Source: an uncultured Actinomycetes bacterium
GTDB lineage: Bacteria; Actinomycetota; Acidimicrobiia; Acidimicrobiales; Acidimicrobilacustridaceae
Direction of reading: 5' to 3'
DNA length: 64,000 nt
NCBI GenBank assembly: GCA_937927725.1
Contig: CALBSE010000069.1
Span: 68,737-132,736 of the forward strand
Part shown: positions 8,294 to 16,041 of the stretch, piece after piece
Layout of the letters: every line of letters starts with the position of its first letter
Position numbering within the stretch: the first letter of the stretch is position 1
Position numbers and translations under genes: made by a program
Notes under the pieces: generated by a model
Told to the model about the DNA's origin: nothing
Seen by the model: the letters and a program-made list of their open reading frames with translations, nothing else
Database searches by the model: none

Positions 8294-8647
8294 CTATTTG
8301 CCGGCAATGCGGTCGGCCGCTTCGCGCTGTTCGAAGATCAAACGAACGAGCCAGAAACGGAAATAGCGACGCAGTGACATCACGATGAAAAGGGCTGCAC
8401 CCACCACAGCGAGAACAAGTCCGAATGTTCCCATCGCTGCGAGGTCATCGGTCTTTGCACCTTTGCCGCTGCCTTGAATGGTGAGCCAGGCGATGAGCGA
8501 AAGCACAATCCCTGCGAGCATCAGTAGCGACCCAAGGATCAGCCAGGTGCGCTCGGGATTGGCCTTTCCGCCATCGACCTTCATTGCATCGACTTCGCCC
8601 TGGAACTCCTGGAGGCGGGCCGACGGGGTGGTTTCTGTGTTACTCAT
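8294..8647 (-). CDS. Small two-helix membrane protein linked to a Liv-type ABC importer
   Basis: 117 residues with a charged N-terminus (QEFQGEVDAMKV), two hydrophobic helices (about 34-57 and 71-91), and a basic/aromatic C-terminus with WLVRLIFEQ and ADRI. Unknown family to me. A clear paralogue lies at 32170-32523, also directly after a livF gene, with the same plan: EF/QF near the N-terminus, LG..LML in helix 1, GAA.F in helix 2, WL.R...E and DRI at the end. It is 25 bp after livF and last before a terminator, so it is probably an accessory subunit or assembly factor of the transporter. Confidence 0.75.
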   Translation of the reverse strand: MSNTETTPSARLQEFQGEVDAMKVDGGKANPERTWLILGSLLMLAGIVLSLIAWLTIQGSGKGAKTDDLAAMGTFGLVLAVVGAALFIVMSLRRYFRFWLVRLIFEQREAADRIAGK

Positions 8648-8672
8648 GTTTCCTCCGTTGTTCTGGCGTTGA

Positions 8673-9380
8673 TCAGTGTGTTGTTCCGCCCAGATACGCC
8701 TCAGTTAATTCTTCGGCGATCTCGGCAGGTGGTCCGGTACGAGTAATGCGGCCGTGCAACATGATCGACGCAACCGTCGACACGCCCAGCACGGCTTGGG
8801 CGAACTGTTCCACCACGAGGATGGAGATGCCGTCGGCCGCGAGTTCGGCCACACGTTCATAAAGCTCTTCAACGATGAGCGGTGCAAGCCCCATCGAAAG
8901 TTCGTCAAGCAAGAGAAGTGACGGGTTCACCGTGAGGGCTCGCGCCATCGCAAGCATTTGCTGTTCGCCACCGGACATCGTTCCGGCGATCTGCTTGCGC
9001 CGTTCCTTGAGTCGGGGGAACTGGGCGAATGCTTTGTCTTGCACGTCCGACAGCGATGCGCCCGCATGGGTGAACATACGCAGGTTCTCGGTGACGGTGA
9101 GGTTCGGGAAGACACCGCGACCCTCGGGGACGAGGCACACGCCAGCTCGTGCCAGTGAGTCACTACTTACGCCATTGACTTCGCGCCCGCTGATGAGCAG
9201 CTGTCCCGCACTCGGAACGATCTGACCGCTACACACTGCAAGGGTCGTGGTCTTACCGGCGCCGTTGGGACCGAGCAGTGCGTGAACCTGGCCGGCTTCG
9301 AGTTTGAGATTCACACCGTGAAGGACATCGATAGCGCCATAGCCGCCACGAATGTTGTTGAGCTCGAGAATGGGGGTCAT
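8673..9380 (-). CDS. livF: LivF-type ABC transporter ATPase
   Basis: ATP-binding subunit of a branched-chain-amino-acid-type (HAAT) importer, 235 residues. Walker A is GPNGAGKTT (about 38-46), the signature is MSGGEQQML, Walker B is LLLDELSMGL, and the switch is VVEQ in place of the usual His. It pairs with LivG (4-bp overlap of start and stop) beneath the fused permease. The substrate cannot be read from an ATPase. The gene is followed by the small membrane protein. Confidence 0.92.
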   Translation of the reverse strand: MTPILELNNIRGGYGAIDVLHGVNLKLEAGQVHALLGPNGAGKTTTLAVCSGQIVPSAGQLLISGREVNGVSSDSLARAGVCLVPEGRGVFPNLTVTENLRMFTHAGASLSDVQDKAFAQFPRLKERRKQIAGTMSGGEQQMLAMARALTVNPSLLLLDELSMGLAPLIVEELYERVAELAADGISILVVEQFAQAVLGVSTVASIMLHGRITRTGPPAEIAEELTEAYLGGTTH

Positions 9381-10123
9381 GACGCCTCCTCAACTGTTTC
9401 GGTTCCGAGGTACGCCGATTGCACGACAGGATTTGCTTGGATTTCAGCAGGGGTACCCGTGGCAATAATCGTGCCGAAGTCGAGTACGTGGATGTATTCG
9501 CAGGTACCCATAACAAACGACATGTCGTGTTCGACAAGGAGAACTGCAAGTCCTTCATCGACAAAAGTGCGCAGCAGCGACGCCATCTCTTCGGTCTCTT
9601 CTTCATTCAGACCTGAGGAAGGTTCGTCGAGGAGGAGGACTCGAGGATTGAGCGCCAATGCCCGTGCAAGTTCGACGAGACGTGCAGTTCCGGTTGGAAG
9701 GGTGCCCACCATGAACTCTGAAACGTCAGAAAGCCCGACCTTTTCGAGCATCTCGTTGCACACGGCGTTCGGATCAAATCCAGATCGATCCCAAGTCTTT
9801 CGTTGTTCGGCTGCAACGAGAATGTTTTCTCGAGCAGAAAGACTGCCGAACACTTCAAGTTTCTGGAACGTACGAGCAATGCCCATACGAGCTCGCTTGT
9901 ACGGGTTTTTATTCGTGATGTCTCGGCCGTTGAAGAACACTTTGCCGCTGGTGGGCTCCTGCAATCCGGTGATGACATTGAAACATGTGGTTTTGCCTGC
10001 ACCGTTGGGTCCGATGAGGCCGGTCACCCGCCCTTCAACGACGTCGATGCTGGCATGCGACACGGCTTGCAGGACACCGAACCGGACGACGATGTCCTGA
10101 GTGGAAAGGATTGGTTCGGTCAT
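9377..10123 (-). CDS. livG: LivG-type ABC transporter ATPase with a degenerate signature
   Basis: ATPase subunit of 248 residues. Walker A is GPNGAGKTT (about 37-45), Walker B is LLLDEPSSGL, and the switch His is in VEHDM. The ABC signature reads LPTGTARLVELARAL instead of the usual LSYGQQR type. The paralogue at 33276 has a similar IPTGQARVVELARAL, so the change looks fixed rather than a mutation, and the heterodimer may have one weak catalytic site. It overlaps the permease gene and livF by 4 bp each. Confidence 0.9.
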   Translation of the reverse strand: MTEPILSTQDIVVRFGVLQAVSHASIDVVEGRVTGLIGPNGAGKTTCFNVITGLQEPTSGKVFFNGRDITNKNPYKRARMGIARTFQKLEVFGSLSARENILVAAEQRKTWDRSGFDPNAVCNEMLEKVGLSDVSEFMVGTLPTGTARLVELARALALNPRVLLLDEPSSGLNEEETEEMASLLRTFVDEGLAVLLVEHDMSFVMGTCEYIHVLDFGTIIATGTPAEIQANPVVQSAYLGTETVEEAS

Positions 10124-12324
10124 TGTGCACCTCCCGGCACCATCTTCTTTTCGTCGACGAGGTCGGTAATCGCGAGGACACGATCGAGCTGCGCAACTTT
10201 GTCTTCGGTGAACGGACGAGTGAGACCAAGGTCATTGATCTCGTCTTTGCCGATGTTCTGTTCACGCTCCTTCGCTTGAAGGAGTTTCTTCTCGTCTCGA
10301 GCATCTTGACGCCATGGCAACCAGCCAGCGACATCTCTACCGGTATAGAAGACTGCCCCTTCTGGGCGGTACGCCATCGCGACTGCAGCGATACCTGGAC
10401 CAATGAGCGCAAGCTGCGTGAGCCAACTCGGGTTTCCGAAGAGTTCTGAAATAGCAGGGAACGACGCGAGTCCGAGCACGCCCATGAATGCGGCGATTGG
10501 ATACCGAACACCTTGAACGGCAAGCAACAGCACGATGGGCAAGCCGGCGAACATCGGGAACGAATCGACTCGCAATGCACCGTTCTGCAATCCGAGCATG
10601 CACCCAGCGAAGCCAGCCATTGCTCCGGACAACATAAACACGGCCATTTTCGAGGTTGTGAGGTTCACGCCGATCGTTGCTGATGCGGCCGGAGAATCTG
10701 ACATTGCGATCCAGCGACGGGCCCAACGGGTTCGACGCAGAAGCTCAAGCATCAGGAACAGAAGTGCAAACGTGATGACCAAGAACATCACGAACGCTTT
10801 TCTGTCGGTCGCTTCAGACGAAATTGAGAAACCCAAAATCTTGAGCGGCTTGTAGAGCACGCCGGAATTCGACGGATCAAGCAGGCGTGGATGTCGAACG
10901 ATGACTTTGTCGGTGAACTCCGCAAAGGCCATCGTGGCCAACGCAAGGTAGAGACCCTTTAGTCGAAGCGCGGGCAGCGCGATTAGCAAGCCCAACGGCG
11001 CACAGACGAGCATGACCCACACGATGCCCATCGGGTTGCCATCTCCGCCTCCGAAGTGCACAAACAGCAATGCACCGATGCCAGCGATGGCGAAGTTTGC
11101 GAACGACACCTGACCGGCCCAACCGATAAGCGGAATCAGCGAGATCATCACAAGGCCAAAGACCAGGAAGCCCGCGCCTCGACCCAACCAGATTGCAGAT
11201 CGTTGCCCGAACGTTGTCCCGGTGAACCACGGAATCCAGCCGTTCGCCCATGCGCCAACGATGGCGACAATTGCGAATGCACCCAACAGTGCTTCCCACG
11301 GCTTCGTAAGTCGTTCGGTGCGCTTTGTGAGACGAATCTTTCCGGTGCTGAGACGAGCTTGCGGAAGGAACAACAACGCAATGAACAGAATCACGCAAGG
11401 GATTGCCTCGCTGGCGTAGCTGTAGTCCTTGCCGAACTGAAGGAACACTGCGGAGAACGCTGTCGCCAGACCGATGATGAGACCGCCAACAAAAGCCATC
11501 GGAATCGACTTCAACTGAGCAATGGCCGCGGCAGCTGCCGCAACGATGATGATGAGGGCCAAATTCTCGACAACGAGTCCCGTTTCGGGAGCAATGAGGA
11601 TGCCGGCGAGACCAGCGGTCATGCAGCCGAGCGACCACGAAGCGCCCGAAATAACCGAGGGCTTTGCGCCGACAAGACCAGCAAGGCTGCGGCTATCGAC
11701 GACTGCTCGCATCGAGATTCCGAGGCGGGTCCGATAGAGCAACCAACGAAGCGCTACTGCAACGAGAAGCGCAACAACCACCGTGATGATGCGGTGCCAG
11801 GTTGCAGTGACTGAACCAATTTGCACACCCTTTGAACTCTCAAAGAAGTGCGGAACAGTACGGCTGGTTTTCGGCGACCAAATCGTAAGGGTGAGACCCA
11901 TGATCGTGAGCATGAGGCCCACCGTCACCATGAGCTGCACGACAAGAGATGCATCGCGCAGTCGGCGCATGATCACGCGATCAAGCAAGATGCCGATCGC
12001 TGGCGCAACCACCAAAAGCGTGATTGCCATCGCCAACAAAAGCGGCACGTGATACTGGTGCGATAGCTGCCAATACACGAACGCTAAGAAACAACCAATC
12101 GCAGCATGAGCGAAGTTGAAAATGCCGGTGGTGGCATAGGTGACGACAAGACCACCGGCGGTAATGGCATAGATGCCACCAAGAGCGATACCAACGACAA
12201 GGAATGTCGAGATGTTCTTTGAGTCGAAGAACGAGGCTGAGCCCCAATTCTTGTTGACGATAAAGGCGAGAATGAGCGCCACCACGATTGCGGCGACCAG
12301 CCTTCCGTTCAACTTCCCCCGCAT
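10120..12324 (-). CDS. Fused LivH-LivM permease with a C-terminal RPFT tail
   Basis: 734-residue permease joining LivH (about 1-290) and LivM (about 300-660), which are usually separate genes. LivH marks are LVVTYATTGIFNFAHAAIGC and VDSRSLAGLVGAKP; LivM marks are GWAGQVSFANFAIAGIGAL and ALRLKGLYLALATMAFAE. A hydrophilic tail of about 75 residues follows, containing TRPFTEDKVAQLDRVLAI, also seen in the second permease of this window. I chose the ATG at 12324 because AGGGGAAACG precedes it; an in-frame ATG at 12396 would add 24 residues without a site. The substrate is unknown. Confidence 0.87.
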   Translation of the reverse strand: MRGKLNGRLVAAIVVALILAFIVNKNWGSASFFDSKNISTFLVVGIALGGIYAITAGGLVVTYATTGIFNFAHAAIGCFLAFVYWQLSHQYHVPLLLAMAITLLVVAPAIGILLDRVIMRRLRDASLVVQLMVTVGLMLTIMGLTLTIWSPKTSRTVPHFFESSKGVQIGSVTATWHRIITVVVALLVAVALRWLLYRTRLGISMRAVVDSRSLAGLVGAKPSVISGASWSLGCMTAGLAGILIAPETGLVVENLALIIIVAAAAAAIAQLKSIPMAFVGGLIIGLATAFSAVFLQFGKDYSYASEAIPCVILFIALLFLPQARLSTGKIRLTKRTERLTKPWEALLGAFAIVAIVGAWANGWIPWFTGTTFGQRSAIWLGRGAGFLVFGLVMISLIPLIGWAGQVSFANFAIAGIGALLFVHFGGGDGNPMGIVWVMLVCAPLGLLIALPALRLKGLYLALATMAFAEFTDKVIVRHPRLLDPSNSGVLYKPLKILGFSISSEATDRKAFVMFLVITFALLFLMLELLRRTRWARRWIAMSDSPAASATIGVNLTTSKMAVFMLSGAMAGFAGCMLGLQNGALRVDSFPMFAGLPIVLLLAVQGVRYPIAAFMGVLGLASFPAISELFGNPSWLTQLALIGPGIAAVAMAYRPEGAVFYTGRDVAGWLPWRQDARDEKKLLQAKEREQNIGKDEINDLGLTRPFTEDKVAQLDRVLAITDLVDEKKMVPGGAQ

Positions 12325-12426
12325 CGTTTCCCCTGTCTCACGAATCGAACTGCACTGAATCGAACTGCCCTGCTTCGCATCGAGGCGCAACTTCACAAGC
12401 GCCCGATCGATGTCATGCGAACCGTC

Positions 12427-12455
12427 GAGGGGAGCGCCTGTGTGGCGCTCCCCTC
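12427..12455 (-). promoter_or_regulatory. Intergenic hairpin between binding protein and permease
   Basis: Perfect 12-bp stem (GAGGGGAGCGCC / GGCGCTCCCCTC) with a 5-nt loop, just after the stop of the binding-protein gene. No U-tract follows, so it more likely protects the abundant binding-protein mRNA end or gives partial attenuation than full termination. Confidence 0.6.
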
Positions 12456-12472
12456 AGGGTTTCACATGGGTA

Positions 12473-13852
12473 TTACTTGACCTGCTTTGCGGCCTCTGCT
12501 GGGTCGATCTTCACTGTCGTGATATTCGACGGCTTGCAATCGAGCGTGCCTGCCTGCTTCGGGAAGACTCGTTCAAACTTGCCACCGTTGATCTGCATCA
12601 CAACCATGCAGTCGGAGAAGACCTTCTGTCCGGTGCGCTTGCCGATCCATCCGTCAGCGTCGAACGTGAGCGTCTTCATCTTGGCAAGAAGGTTGGGACG
12701 AGTAATTGCGTTTGCACCTTGCTCAGCAACAATCTCGTCGACCGCCTGCTTGAAGGCCATCGATGCCTGCCATGCCTGAGCGCCGAAGGAATCGGGCTTG
12801 CCGCCACTGGCATCGATGTAGGTCTTAAGCGCCTCGTTTGAAGAGGCTTCTTCAAACGGGAGGTACTGCATCCACACGTAGGTGCCGTCAACTGCGCTAC
12901 CTGCATCGCGGAAGTTCTGCGTGTAACAGGCCAACGAGCAGCCCCACACGTTGACGCCGGTGAGTCCCTGTGCGGCGGCTTCCTTGCGCATCTTGACCAT
13001 CGACACATCGTTTGATCCGTCGTAGAGGAAGTTGCCGTTGCCAGCCTTCAGCGCCTGCACGTAGGTCGTGAATGCCGACTGCTCAGACTTGCCGGACACC
13101 TTCATCTGGTCGGTAATCGTGATGCCATCAGCCTGCGCAGCAGCGATCTGATAGGTCGCTGATTGCACAGTGGTGGGGAGATCGCCCGGCACAAGCCAGA
13201 CGCCCTTCAGGTTCGGCTGAACGGTCTTGTAGAAGTCAAGCTGACCTTTGAAGGCCTGAAGGTTGCGCTCGCCGGTGGGAACACCGTTTGAGCAGTCTTC
13301 GGCAACGGCCTGAATGATCCAGGCGTTCGGCGCGCACTGTTCGTGAACGTCATTCGCGAGTGCGGCGAAGTCGGGAATACCAACTGGCTGTCCGGCCTTA
13401 TCGGCACAGTTCCCAAGATCGGTCGTGTCAGGGTTGAACAGCGAGTTGCCACCAACCATTGCAAGATCGTTCTTGCAGGCGTTGAGAATGCCATTCTTGG
13501 CTTCGGTGGGATCAAGCTTGGAATCCCACGTATCAACCTTGACCTGACGGCAACCAATACCGCCATTTGCGTTCGCCCACTTTGCGAAGGCCTGAACCGC
13601 GTCGATGTTGGCCTGGAAAAGACCTGGCGCAAGTGGCGAGCCCGTGTCGGCCATGACTTCAATCGAAATCGTGTCGGCACTCACACCGATTTCGGTCGCC
13701 TGCAGCGCTTCTTTGGTACACGCCGCGTTGGCTTTCGAACCCGATTTTGACGTCGTGTCCGAACTGCTGTCTGAGCCACTACGACCGCAGGCAACAGCAA
13801 GAATGCTGACGCTGAGAGCCGCAATGAGCACACCTGCTCTGAATCGCTTCAC
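12473..13852 (-). CDS. Lipoprotein substrate-binding protein of the Liv-type importer
   Basis: Periplasmic-binding-protein type I (LivJ-like) lipoprotein of 459 residues. The signal peptide has lipobox LAVAC with Cys22, followed by a Ser-rich linker and then a mature domain with a receptor-type start (ISIEVMADTGSPLAPGLFQAN). I chose the GTG at 13852: AGGGGGG lies 7 nt upstream and the signal peptide then begins MKRFRAG. An ATG at 13894 and longer forms lack a site. It heads the importer operon, with a stem-loop after the stop. The ligand is unknown; an aromatic or steroid-related acid is a guess from neighbours, not from the sequence. Confidence 0.85.
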   Translation of the reverse strand: MKRFRAGVLIAALSVSILAVACGRSGSDSSSDTTSKSGSKANAACTKEALQATEIGVSADTISIEVMADTGSPLAPGLFQANIDAVQAFAKWANANGGIGCRQVKVDTWDSKLDPTEAKNGILNACKNDLAMVGGNSLFNPDTTDLGNCADKAGQPVGIPDFAALANDVHEQCAPNAWIIQAVAEDCSNGVPTGERNLQAFKGQLDFYKTVQPNLKGVWLVPGDLPTTVQSATYQIAAAQADGITITDQMKVSGKSEQSAFTTYVQALKAGNGNFLYDGSNDVSMVKMRKEAAAQGLTGVNVWGCSLACYTQNFRDAGSAVDGTYVWMQYLPFEEASSNEALKTYIDASGGKPDSFGAQAWQASMAFKQAVDEIVAEQGANAITRPNLLAKMKTLTFDADGWIGKRTGQKVFSDCMVVMQINGGKFERVFPKQAGTLDCKPSNITTVKIDPAEAAKQVK

Positions 13853-13993
13853 TTGGTTCCCCCCTGGGAGTTGTTGAACTACGTCGCGAACCATAACCGA
13901 ATTCACAAACCCGTGTGTGACGACTGGCACAGAGGGGAACCGACATCTTCCGGCCGCCGTTTCACCAGAACGAAGCGACCCCAAAACGCAAAA

Positions 13994-14027
13994 GTGACCG
14001 ACCGGTAACAACTCCCCGGTCGGTCAC
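13994..14027 (-). terminator. Rho-independent terminator of the ALDH-ADH-SDR operon
   Basis: Twelve-bp stem GTGACCGACCGG / CCGGTCGGTCAC, 13 bp after the SDR stop, followed on the minus strand by TTTTGCGTTTT. The 140 bp between it and the binding-protein start hold the promoter of that operon; I could not fix a -10/-35 there. Confidence 0.85.
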
Positions 14028-14040
14028 ATTCGAAACACCT

Positions 14041-14787
14041 CTAGCAGGAGATGCCGCCGTCCATCATGAGGGTTGCACCCGTGACATAACGAGCTTCATC
14101 CGAGCCCAAGTACGCATAAAAACTCGCCAATTCAGCGGGCTTTCCGACTTCGACGTTGTCACGCGACATCTTGCGCATGCGACCCCAGTCAGCATCCTTC
14201 GGTGGGACAAATGCTGAGTACATGTTCGTCTCAACCCCGCCGGGCGCAACTGCGCAAATGCGAATCGGTACGTCGTATTCGGTGGCGAGGGCCCGGGTGA
14301 GCGCTGATACGCCACCCTTCGACGCGCAGTAGGCAGCGCTCCACGGTTGGCCCATCACAGCTGCAGTCGACGAGGTGTTGATGATGGCCCCATGTCCACG
14401 CTCAACCATTTGAGGCAGCACAGCACGGCACATGAAGTAGGTACCAGTGAGATTCACCGCGATCATGCGTTCGAATTTGGCTGGGTCTCCATCGTGACTG
14501 TTATCGAAGCCACCAATACCGGCCACATTGCACAACACATCGACCTGGCCGAACGCGTTGGTCACTTCTGCAACAACGGACTCGACGGTGTCCCAGTTAC
14601 TGACATCACACGCGAGAGCGATTGCGTTCGCCCCGATTCCATTCGCAGTTTCTTGCGCATTCGCGAGATTGACATCGAGACATGCGACCTTTCCGCCTTC
14701 AGCACCAAAGCGCTCGGCGACACCGCGACCAATACCTGAACCGGCACCGGTGACGATGATGCCCTTGCCTACATACCGTTGTTCCAT
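14041..14787 (-). CDS. Short-chain dehydrogenase/reductase, last gene of ALDH-ADH-SDR operon
   Basis: Classical SDR of 248 residues. The cofactor motif is TGAGSGIGRG (about 13-22), Asp in LDVN at the end of beta-2 suggests NAD preference, NVAGIGG replaces NNAG, and the active site is YCASK (about 152-156), with a C-terminal VTGATLMMDGG. The start ATG follows GGGGGAGCA. It lies 86 bp after the zinc alcohol dehydrogenase gene, and a terminator closes the unit. The substrate is not determined; cyclic or secondary alcohols fit the neighbours. Confidence 0.8.
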   Translation of the reverse strand: MEQRYVGKGIIVTGAGSGIGRGVAERFGAEGGKVACLDVNLANAQETANGIGANAIALACDVSNWDTVESVVAEVTNAFGQVDVLCNVAGIGGFDNSHDGDPAKFERMIAVNLTGTYFMCRAVLPQMVERGHGAIINTSSTAAVMGQPWSAAYCASKGGVSALTRALATEYDVPIRICAVAPGGVETNMYSAFVPPKDADWGRMRKMSRDNVEVGKPAELASFYAYLGSDEARYVTGATLMMDGGISC

Positions 14788-14873
14788 TGCTCCCCCATTG
14801 TTGAGTTACTTGCGCGAGAAACCGTCACGACGTGCGTGCGGATTCAAGCATCGAATGTTTTCTGACGACGGAT

Positions 14874-15980
14874 TCAGCCGATGGTGAGCACGCCACGGGC
14901 AACTGCACCCGAATGCATGTCGTGCACTGCGTCGTGGAAACCCTCGAGCGGGTAGGTGGCAGTTACGAGTTCGTCGAGCATGAACTCTCCGCGACGATAG
15001 AGATCGATGATCTGCAACATGTCGCTATGCGGGCTGTAGGAACCAGCGCGGCAACCAATAACTGCACGCTCGTTTTGCGTGAAGCGTTGGTACGGAAGCG
15101 TGAAGGTTGCGTCGCCGCCGGGAGTGCCGATGATGACAACCGTGCCACCCCAGTCGAGCATCTCAAGAGCTTTCGACGTGACTGCAGGATGACCAACCAC
15201 GTCGTAGACCCAGTCGACGCCACCGGCGTTGAACGGACCAGAAAGTTCGGTCTCGCTGTACGGAACAAGACGGCGAACCTGTTCGACGATGTCTTCGTCG
15301 CGGCCGTTCAGGAAGTCGGTCGCACCGAACTGACGAGCAAGTGCTTCTTTTTCAGGTTCGGTATCAATCGCGATGATGCGCGACGCGCGCTTCACACGCA
15401 GCGCCTGAATGGCGTTGAGGCCAACGCCGCCGCATCCGTACACAACTGCGGTCTGACCGATCTTGACGTCGGAGCGATACAGAACTGCGCCTGCACCAGT
15501 CATGACGCCACAGCCCACGAGACATGCCGAGGTGAAAGGAACGTCCTTCGGAATCTTCACGGCCTGGAAACCACGAACGACCGTGCGTTCGGTGAAGACC
15601 GATGCCGCAGCGAAGTTCCAGCACGCTTCACCATCAAGGGTGAACGGCTGCGCCATGTTGCCGAGGGTCTGACGGCAGCGAGTGGGCTTTCCCTGCGCAC
15701 AGGCCTTGCAGACGCCACATGCGGCGAGCGTCGAAATGATGACGTGGTCGCCTTCGACGACATGGGTGACGCCGGTGCCGACCTTTTCAACAATGCCTGC
15801 ACCCTCATGACCCAACACCGCGGGCGAGGGCCAGCCGAACGCGCCTGCAGCTGCAGTCACGTCGCTGTGGCATACGCCAGCAGCCATCACCTTGACGATG
15901 ACTTCGCCAGCGCCAGGTTCACGAACTTCGAGTCCGTCAAGAACCTCAGCTTTGTCGCCAGTGAAAACGATGCCCTTCAT
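14874..15980 (-). CDS. Zinc-dependent class III-type alcohol dehydrogenase
   Basis: Medium-chain dehydrogenase of 368 residues. Catalytic zinc ligands are Cys37 in VCHSD and His58-Glu59 in GHEGAG; structural zinc Cys are at 88, 91, 94 and 102 (CGVCKACAQGKPTRC). The Rossmann motif is YGCGGVGLNA, with Asp in IAIDTE for NAD. I chose the ATG at 15980, preceded by GGGGGAATTC; a longer in-frame extension to 16325 covers antisense of the ALDH and is not credible. It probably oxidises a primary alcohol to the aldehyde handled by the upstream dehydrogenase. Resembles mycobacterial AdhD/AdhB types. Confidence 0.86.
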   Translation of the reverse strand: MKGIVFTGDKAEVLDGLEVREPGAGEVIVKVMAAGVCHSDVTAAAGAFGWPSPAVLGHEGAGIVEKVGTGVTHVVEGDHVIISTLAACGVCKACAQGKPTRCRQTLGNMAQPFTLDGEACWNFAAASVFTERTVVRGFQAVKIPKDVPFTSACLVGCGVMTGAGAVLYRSDVKIGQTAVVYGCGGVGLNAIQALRVKRASRIIAIDTEPEKEALARQFGATDFLNGRDEDIVEQVRRLVPYSETELSGPFNAGGVDWVYDVVGHPAVTSKALEMLDWGGTVVIIGTPGGDATFTLPYQRFTQNERAVIGCRAGSYSPHSDMLQIIDLYRRGEFMLDELVTATYPLEGFHDAVHDMHSGAVARGVLTIG

Positions 15981-16041
15981 GAATTCCCCCAGAGGTGAGT
16001 CAGTAAATGTTGTGGTGATCGAACAACGACTGCGATGGGAC

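Noticed and set aside
12325..12396. A 24-residue N-terminal extension of the first fused permease.
   Set aside because: The added residues are not membrane-like, and the internal ATG at 12324 has a good ribosome site.
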